DNA from: Minisyncoccota bacterium
GTDB taxonomy: Bacteria > Patescibacteriota > Minisyncoccia > Phycocordibacterales > UBA918
Direction of reading: 5' to 3'
Assembly: GCA_022841645.1 (NCBI GenBank)
Contig: JALHRC010000001.1
Location: 1 to 33,345, forward strand
Length of the DNA: 33,345 nucleotides
Below are positions 27,732 through 33,345 of the stretch, piece after piece. The notes beneath the pieces were generated by a model. It saw nothing but the letters and a program-made list of their open reading frames with translations, was not told where the DNA came from and did no database searches. The translations under genes were made by a program, and so were the position numbers. Positions within the stretch are counted from its first letter, which is position 1; every line of letters starts with the position of its first letter.

Positions 27732-28502
27732 ATGGAACCATCACCAAACTCTAACCCCGCACCAGTCGCCGAACCTTGGCACGCACCGCTCAACAAAGTT
27801 ACACTGCTTTCGAAAATTACGGCCGCGATTGTATTCATTGCGCTGCCATTTGTGGGGTTTTGGTTCGGCTTTAATTTTAGTAAACAAGATACCCAAGCGG
27901 TTAATACGACTGGTAATAGTGATAATTCACACATTGCCACCAGCTCCCAAAATAAACCCGAGTTGAATGTAAAGACTAATGCGACAACTTCCAATGCGGA
28001 GAACACGGTTGATACAAAATCAAACAACACCCCGTTTGAACCGTTACTAGCTTCTTTTGAAGTTGTTGGCTTGGATGATGGGACAGTCAAAGGGAAATCA
28101 ATTGATCTTTTTTGGACAGTCAGTGAAAAAATAAAGCAAGAATTTCCTGAAGCGTACTCTTACGTTACGTTTAACATTCACCCAGCGAGCTCCACTAATT
28201 TTCTTCAGCATACGCAGAATGACGCCTTCGTTGCAATTGGCGACGGTTTTAAATTCAAGAAAACACAGGAAACGTACAATTACCAACAACCACTTACCAA
28301 TTGGCTTGTTCCTCGTGCAGGTCAACGGTACAAAATTGTGGCCACACTGACTATCCAGCCGGATGATTTTGAGTGTGACCCTAATCCAACCTATCGTGAC
28401 TGTCGGCCAATATACACAGAAGCTGACCAGAATCTAATCGACCTTGCTCAAAAATTCGTGTCGGTAAGCGACACTTTCGAAGTTATCCAAGCTGCAGAAT
28501 AA
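27732..28502 (+). CDS. Hypothetical membrane-anchored extracellular protein
   Basis: TM segment IVFIALPFVGFWFGFNF, then a Thr/Asn-rich linker and a soluble domain. Confidence 0.6.
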   Translation: MEPSPNSNPAPVAEPWHAPLNKVTLLSKITAAIVFIALPFVGFWFGFNFSKQDTQAVNTTGNSDNSHIATSSQNKPELNVKTNATTSNAENTVDTKSNNTPFEPLLASFEVVGLDDGTVKGKSIDLFWTVSEKIKQEFPEAYSYVTFNIHPASSTNFLQHTQNDAFVAIGDGFKFKKTQETYNYQQPLTNWLVPRAGQRYKIVATLTIQPDDFECDPNPTYRDCRPIYTEADQNLIDLAQKFVSVSDTFEVIQAAE

Positions 28503-30248
28503 CTATTTCCGCACACTGATTTCTGCGAGGAGGTGGTTCCCCAGTTTATCGAGGGTAGTTTCCTCTGAGGTGCCGTCGCGACTCTCGAGGGTGAGCGTTT
28601 TGGCCGCCACTTCTTTGTCGCCGATCACGACGAAGTAGGGAAGTTTGGCTTGCTTGGCGGAGCGGATTTTCTTGCCTAGCGATTCGTTATCACTATCAAA
28701 GGTAACGCGGATACCGATGGCCTTCAGGGCTTGATAGACACCCTGGGCATACTCGTTATGGCTATCGGCTACCGGAATGATCCGCACTTGCTCAGGCGAG
28801 AGCCAGAGCGGGAATGCCCCGGCGTAGTGCTCGACAAGGATACCCAAAAAACGATCGGGCGAGCCAATAAGAGCGCGATGAATCATCACTACGCGTTCTT
28901 TCTCCCCCTTTTCGTTGGTGCACGTCAGGTCAAAACGCTCGGGCTGGATGCGGTCCACTTGGATAGTAGAAATTTGCCATTGCCGACCGAGTGCGTCGAC
29001 CGCCATAATGTCGAGCTTGGGACCGTAGAAGGCTGCTTCACCCGTAACTGGTTTATATTCAACGCCAGCTTGCTTCACTACCTCCTCTAGTTCTCGCTCG
29101 GATCGTTCCCAGTCGGCATCAGTGCCAAGATACTTTTCTTTGTTTTCAGGGTCACGCAGCGATAGACGAATCCAGTAGCCGATTTGGTAAGTGGCGAGTG
29201 CTTCCTTTACGACCTCGAGTACTTTAACCAGCTCGTCCTTCACTTGTGCTTCTCGGCAGAAGATATGGCCGTCGTCTTGCGCAAAAGCGCGGAGGCGAGT
29301 GAGGCCAGAGAGCTCACCAGGGCGCTCGTCGCGGTAGAGGTTCGCAAAGTCGCTGTAGCGGATAGGCAGGTCGCGGTAGCTGCGTGGTCGCGAATCGTAG
29401 ATCTGGGTGTGCTGTGGGCAGTTCATCGGTTTGAGAAACATTTCGTCCTCAACGTACTGCGAGCGCACCGACAACATATCCTCTTTGTATTGATCGTAGT
29501 GCCCAGAACATTTAAAGAGCTCAGCTTTATTGATGTTGGGAGTATGAACCTCACCAAAACCGAGTTTCTCGTTGAGTTCCCGCGAGTAGTTGATAATCGC
29601 ATTTCGCACGATGTTGCCGCGCGGGGTCCATAGCGGCATACCGCTGCCTACCAGGTCGGAGAAGGTAAAGAGATCAAGTTCTTTACCTAGTTTACGATGG
29701 TCACGCTTTTTGGCTTCTTCGATGTGATGCAGGTAGGCATCCAGTTCATCTTTTGTGTTGAAGGCCAGGCCGTAAATGCGGGTGAGCATCGGCCGCTTCT
29801 CATCGCCACGCCAGTAGGCACCAGCGACTTTGTCGATTTTAAAGGCATCCATGTCGAGGTCTTTGTTGGGGTGCTCACAGTGGCCACCGCGGCAGAGGTC
29901 GGTAAAACCGCCGCAGGTGTAGAGCGTAATGGCTTCGCCGCGGGCCGCGATTTCTTCGATGAGCTCGAGTTTGTACTCGTTGCCTGCAAACGCCGAGCGT
30001 GCCTCGTCGACGGTGACTTCGCGATGTTCCCAGTCAGCCCATTTGTTTACTAGTTTCTTCATGGCTTTCTGCACGTCCTTAAGACCGTCATCCCCCAGGG
30101 TAGGGCCGCCAGAAAAATCGATGTCGTAGTAGAAGCCGGTATCGATAGCGGGACCGAGGGTAAGTTTGGCGTGCGGAAACTGCTCCACGACTGCAGCGGC
30201 GAGGAGGTGAGCTAAAGTATGGCGCTTGTTTTCTAGGGATTGTGACAT
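28503..30248 (-). CDS. thrS: Threonyl-tRNA synthetase lacking the TGS domain
   Basis: RHTLAHLLAAAVVEQFPHAKLTLGPAI, MNCPQHTQIYDSRPRSYRDLPIRYSDFANLYRDERPGELSGLTRLRAFAQDDGHIFC. Confidence 0.95.
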   Translation of the reverse strand: MSQSLENKRHTLAHLLAAAVVEQFPHAKLTLGPAIDTGFYYDIDFSGGPTLGDDGLKDVQKAMKKLVNKWADWEHREVTVDEARSAFAGNEYKLELIEEIAARGEAITLYTCGGFTDLCRGGHCEHPNKDLDMDAFKIDKVAGAYWRGDEKRPMLTRIYGLAFNTKDELDAYLHHIEEAKKRDHRKLGKELDLFTFSDLVGSGMPLWTPRGNIVRNAIINYSRELNEKLGFGEVHTPNINKAELFKCSGHYDQYKEDMLSVRSQYVEDEMFLKPMNCPQHTQIYDSRPRSYRDLPIRYSDFANLYRDERPGELSGLTRLRAFAQDDGHIFCREAQVKDELVKVLEVVKEALATYQIGYWIRLSLRDPENKEKYLGTDADWERSERELEEVVKQAGVEYKPVTGEAAFYGPKLDIMAVDALGRQWQISTIQVDRIQPERFDLTCTNEKGEKERVVMIHRALIGSPDRFLGILVEHYAGAFPLWLSPEQVRIIPVADSHNEYAQGVYQALKAIGIRVTFDSDNESLGKKIRSAKQAKLPYFVVIGDKEVAAKTLTLESRDGTSEETTLDKLGNHLLAEISVRK

Positions 30249-30365
30249 GGGGTAAGCTATAAAGAAGGTTGAATAATAGACTTGGTCCGTCCAGCGATTT
30301 GCTTAAGGGAAAAGCAAATCGGGACATAAATTCGTAATAGTCGCTACGCTCGTTTACTCATTTAA

Positions 30366-30533
30366 CAACAAACGCCCGAGCAAAAAATCGACGAGTCGAT
30401 TTTTTGCTCGGGCGATCATAGACCGCGGTTCCACCGAGCTTCCGTGTGGCATGGCCACCGGCGCTTTGTACAGATTAGGCTCTGAAGCGTCGCCTTTGCG
30501 ACTGGCGGTTGGTAGCCACCACAATCTCTGTGT
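30366..30533 (-). promoter_or_regulatory. T-box riboswitch-like leader of thrS
   Basis: CGGTGGAACCGCGGTC T-box sequence (about 30436-30421); antiterminator GCUCGG-[UGGAACC]-GCGGUC-UAU-GAUCGC-CCGAGC; upstream stems; competing terminator. Confidence 0.85.
30373..30414 (-). terminator. T-box leader terminator
   Basis: CGCCCGAGCAAAAAATCGAC-TC-GTCGATTTTTTGCTCGGGCG (20-bp perfect) followed by TTTGTTGTT on the minus strand. Confidence 0.85.
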
Positions 30534-30535
30534 TG

Positions 30536-33345
30536 CTACATCGTAACGGGTTCAGCTGTATTGTCAACCGACACACCAACATTGGCAGTAAACACCTTCA
30601 CAACATCTACTGCAATACTTGCTTCGTCATTGCGGATAGAAAGTCGCCCCTTCACTGCTATGCAACTCCCGGGGGCCAGCTTGTCTTTGTGTTCGGTGTA
30701 GGTGCGCGGGAAGAGAACCATCTCGATCGCGTCGGTCTGATCGGCCAGAACCACAAACGCCATACGATCACCTTTTTTGGTAAGGAGTTCCCGGACACTC
30801 GCCACCATGCCGGCAGTAACAACGGGGATGCCCTGTCGATTATCTTCCTTAATAGCCTTTATGCGAGGACGCTTTTCTAGCTCGGCTGCATGGGCATCGA
30901 GCGGGTGACCCGATACGTATACGCCAAGGAGCTCTTTCTCCCACGTAAGTTTTTGGATGGTAGACGCGTCGGGGGATGGTGCGAGCGCGAGGCTGTCGAC
31001 ACTGCCCTCAAGGCCACCAAAGAGGGAGGTCTGCGACGCCTCACGTCGCGCCACGGTGTCTTTGTTGAAGGCGAGCAAGGTTTCGATGTTGGCGTACATG
31101 CGTCCGCGCGAGTCGAAGCGGTCGAGAGCGCCGGTCATGATGAGCGCTTCGAGCGATTTCTTATTCAGGTTTCGGTCGTGGATGCGAGTGAGGAAATCGG
31201 AAAGTGAAGCAAAGGGGCCATTCACCTTTCGTTCGCTAATAATACTTTCGGCAATTCCTTCACCGAAGTTTTTGATGGTGGTGAGTCCAAAGCGGATCGT
31301 TTGCGTGCCGGGTACCACACTGAAGTCAGTGAACGATTCATTAATGTCTGGCGGCAGCACCTCGATACCCATGCGTTCACACTCGTGGATGATCTCGGCA
31401 ATCTTTTCCGTGTCACCTGAGTCAGCGGTGAGTACGGCTGACATGTACTCGACCGGAAAGTTGGCCTTCATGTAGGCAGTCTGATAGGCCACGCGGCCAT
31501 AGGAGGCAGCGTGCGCCTTGTTAAATCCGTAGGCGGCGAAGGGCTCAATCAGCTTCCAGAGCTTTTCACCAAGGGAAGGGGAGAGCTTACCGAATTCAGC
31601 GAAGCCCTTGAGGAGCTTGTCTTTTTCGGCCGCCATCACCTCAGGAATCTTTTTGCCCATCGCTTTGCGCAGGGTGTCGGCCTCGAGCCAGCTGTAGCCC
31701 GCGAGTTCGCGCGCGATGGTCATCACGTCATCTTGGTAGGTGATGACGCCGTAGCTGCGATCGAGGATGGTCTCCATGCGCGGGTCGAGGTAGGTCACGA
31801 GCCCTGGGTTATGCTTGCGTTCGATGTACTGCGGAATCGATTCCATCGGTCCCGGGCGGTAGAGTGCCACCATGGCGTTGATGTCGTGGATGCTCGAAGG
31901 TTTGAGTTGCTTGAGAAAGGCGGTCATGCCACTGCCATTGAGCTGGAAGAGACCCATGGTCTGTCCGGCCGCCAGAATGTGAAAAGTCTTTGGGTCATCG
32001 AGGGGAATATTTTCGATGTCGACGGTCTCGCCTCGAATGACGCGCACGCGCTTCACGGCGTCCGCCAGAATGGCGAGGTTCTTGATGCCAAGGAAGTCGA
32101 ACTTGAGGAGTCCCACCCCGTCCTCACCCACACTCTTCATTTCGTACTGCGTGATGTATTTGCCAGTTTTAGGGTCGAGCTGGATCGGTACGAAACGATC
32201 GAGTGGCTCGGGTGCGATCACGACACCCGCGGCGTGTACACCGAGGTGCCGCACGCGACCTTCAATCTGTTTAGCCAGGTCGATCACCTCCCGCGACTCG
32301 GCGTCTTTTTTATAGAGTTCGGCGAGATCCGGCTCCATCTCAAGCGCGCGCTTGATCGTCATCGGAAAGCCCTGTGCGCCGAGGGGAATTAGTTTAGCGA
32401 TACGATCACCGACCGTATAGGGGTGACCAAGGGCGCGCGCTACGTCACGCACGGCCGCACGCGCCATCATGGTGCCAAAGGTACCGATCTGCGCTACCTT
32501 GTCAGCACCATATTTGGTCTTGGTGTATTCGATGATTTCGTCGCGCCGATCGTCGGCGAAGTCCATGTCGATATCGGGTGCTGAAGGACGCTCTGGATTT
32601 AAAAAGCGCTCAAAAGGAAGTTTGTACTCGAGGGGATTTACATTCGTAATACCAAGGACGTAGGTAGTAAGCGAACCGGCCACCGAACCACGGATGGTAG
32701 TGAGAATGCCGCGCTCGCGCGATTCGCGCAACAGGTCGCCCACCACGAGGAAGTATTTCGCGTAGCCCTTGTTTTTAATTACTTCGAGCTCGTAATCGAG
32801 GCGGGTCTTCACTGTCTCGTCCTCAAGTGAAAGTCCACGCCAGGGGACGCCAGCGTACGCGGTTTCGCGCAGCTCGTCGTCGGGCTCGCGTTTGCTCTCA
32901 ATAATATAGTTAGGGAAGTACCAGTGGGTGCCGATTTCGAGTTCAACGTTACACATGTCAGCAATCCGGATGGTGTTTGCGAGAGCGTCAGGCGTTTCGG
33001 CAAATAGCTCGGCAGCGCGCGCTTGCGTGATGAAGGAAAAGTCTTCCTCCCCGCCGTGGTCGGCGCTTACGTCCACCACACCACCATTTTGGATCTTTAT
33101 CATCGTCTCGCGAGCGAGTCGGTCCTCTGGTTTTAAGTAGTAGACGTCGTGGGCGGCGACCAGCGGTGTCCCCGAAGCGCGCGCCATCTGTATGATGCGC
33201 TCCTGGTTCTTTTCGTGGTCCATGATTTCGGGATGGTGGGTGAGCTCGAGGTAACAGTCCTCGCCGTAGAGAGTGTGGTAAAAGTCGAGACGTGCGCCGG
33301 CGGTTTCGATGTCGCTGTTTTTGAGTGCCTGCGCTACTTCGCCAG
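30536..33345 (-). CDS. dnaE: DNA polymerase III alpha subunit (5' part lies beyond the window)
   Basis: RGSVAGSLTTYVLGITNVNPLEY, DIDMDFADDRRDEIIEYTKTKYG, GFNKAHAASYGRVAYQTAYMKANFP; frame open upstream of the listed Met to the window end. Confidence 0.95.
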   Translation of the reverse strand, partial: GEVAQALKNSDIETAGARLDFYHTLYGEDCYLELTHHPEIMDHEKNQERIIQMARASGTPLVAAHDVYYLKPEDRLARETMIKIQNGGVVDVSADHGGEEDFSFITQARAAELFAETPDALANTIRIADMCNVELEIGTHWYFPNYIIESKREPDDELRETAYAGVPWRGLSLEDETVKTRLDYELEVIKNKGYAKYFLVVGDLLRESRERGILTTIRGSVAGSLTTYVLGITNVNPLEYKLPFERFLNPERPSAPDIDMDFADDRRDEIIEYTKTKYGADKVAQIGTFGTMMARAAVRDVARALGHPYTVGDRIAKLIPLGAQGFPMTIKRALEMEPDLAELYKKDAESREVIDLAKQIEGRVRHLGVHAAGVVIAPEPLDRFVPIQLDPKTGKYITQYEMKSVGEDGVGLLKFDFLGIKNLAILADAVKRVRVIRGETVDIENIPLDDPKTFHILAAGQTMGLFQLNGSGMTAFLKQLKPSSIHDINAMVALYRPGPMESIPQYIERKHNPGLVTYLDPRMETILDRSYGVITYQDDVMTIARELAGYSWLEADTLRKAMGKKIPEVMAAEKDKLLKGFAEFGKLSPSLGEKLWKLIEPFAAYGFNKAHAASYGRVAYQTAYMKANFPVEYMSAVLTADSGDTEKIAEIIHECERMGIEVLPPDINESFTDFSVVPGTQTIRFGLTTIKNFGEGIAESIISERKVNGPFASLSDFLTRIHDRNLNKKSLEALIMTGALDRFDSRGRMYANIETLLAFNKDTVARREASQTSLFGGLEGSVDSLALAPSPDASTIQKLTWEKELLGVYVSGHPLDAHAAELEKRPRIKAIKEDNRQGIPVVTAGMVASVRELLTKKGDRMAFVVLADQTDAIEMVLFPRTYTEHKDKLAPGSCIAVKGRLSIRNDEASIAVDVVKVFTANVGVSVDNTAEPVTM
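30540..30567 (-). promoter_or_regulatory. Putative promoter of the thrS leader, embedded in the dnaE 3' end
   Basis: TTGACA (30567-30562), 16-nt spacer, TACGAT (30545-30540). Confidence 0.55.

Noticed and set aside
31511-32392. Long + strand ORF (293 aa) inside dnaE
   Set aside because: Antisense to a strongly conserved dnaE frame; consistent with codon-bias shadow ORFs

Overview
The window is about 33 kb of gene-dense bacterial DNA. Its gene content looks like a reduced Patescibacteria/CPR genome (Paceibacteria/Parcubacteria-like); this placement is inferred from trimmed aaRS architectures and PG-binding surface proteins, and I could not run a phylogeny. Recognisable genes: PfkB-type kinase, a large secreted protein, rplY (L25), a coiled-coil/lytic transglycosylase, rpmE2 (type B L31), prfA, rpsB, tsf, tRNA-Thr(UGU), a histidine-phosphatase-like protein, a GT2 glycosyltransferase, a PEGA protein, pheS, an S23-type four-helix-bundle ORF, pheT, two Nudix genes, an Asp-box repeat surface protein, gyrB, a CARDB-like protein, a sortase, rarA, thrS and the 3' part of dnaE. 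Strongest observations: (1) a compact T-box riboswitch-like leader upstream of thrS on the minus strand, with a T-box sequence, a foldable antiterminator, a mutually exclusive terminator, its own promoter inside the dnaE 3' end, and a UGGA bulge matching the U discriminator of the tRNA-Thr in this window; (2) a tRNA-Thr gene whose acceptor stem is extended to a 21-bp perfect inverted repeat, followed by a rearranged tRNA-like remnant; (3) a T9 tract that separates a secreted protein from an intact C-terminal peptidoglycan-binding domain; (4) a ~124-bp MITE-like inverted-repeat element upstream of rarA; (5) an S23 ORF with near-identical inverted flanks inserted between pheS and pheT; (6) a decayed Nudix duplicate flanking the repeat surface protein; (7) a recurring TGnTATAnT extended -10 motif lying 6-13 nt from start codons, suggesting leaderless transcripts.
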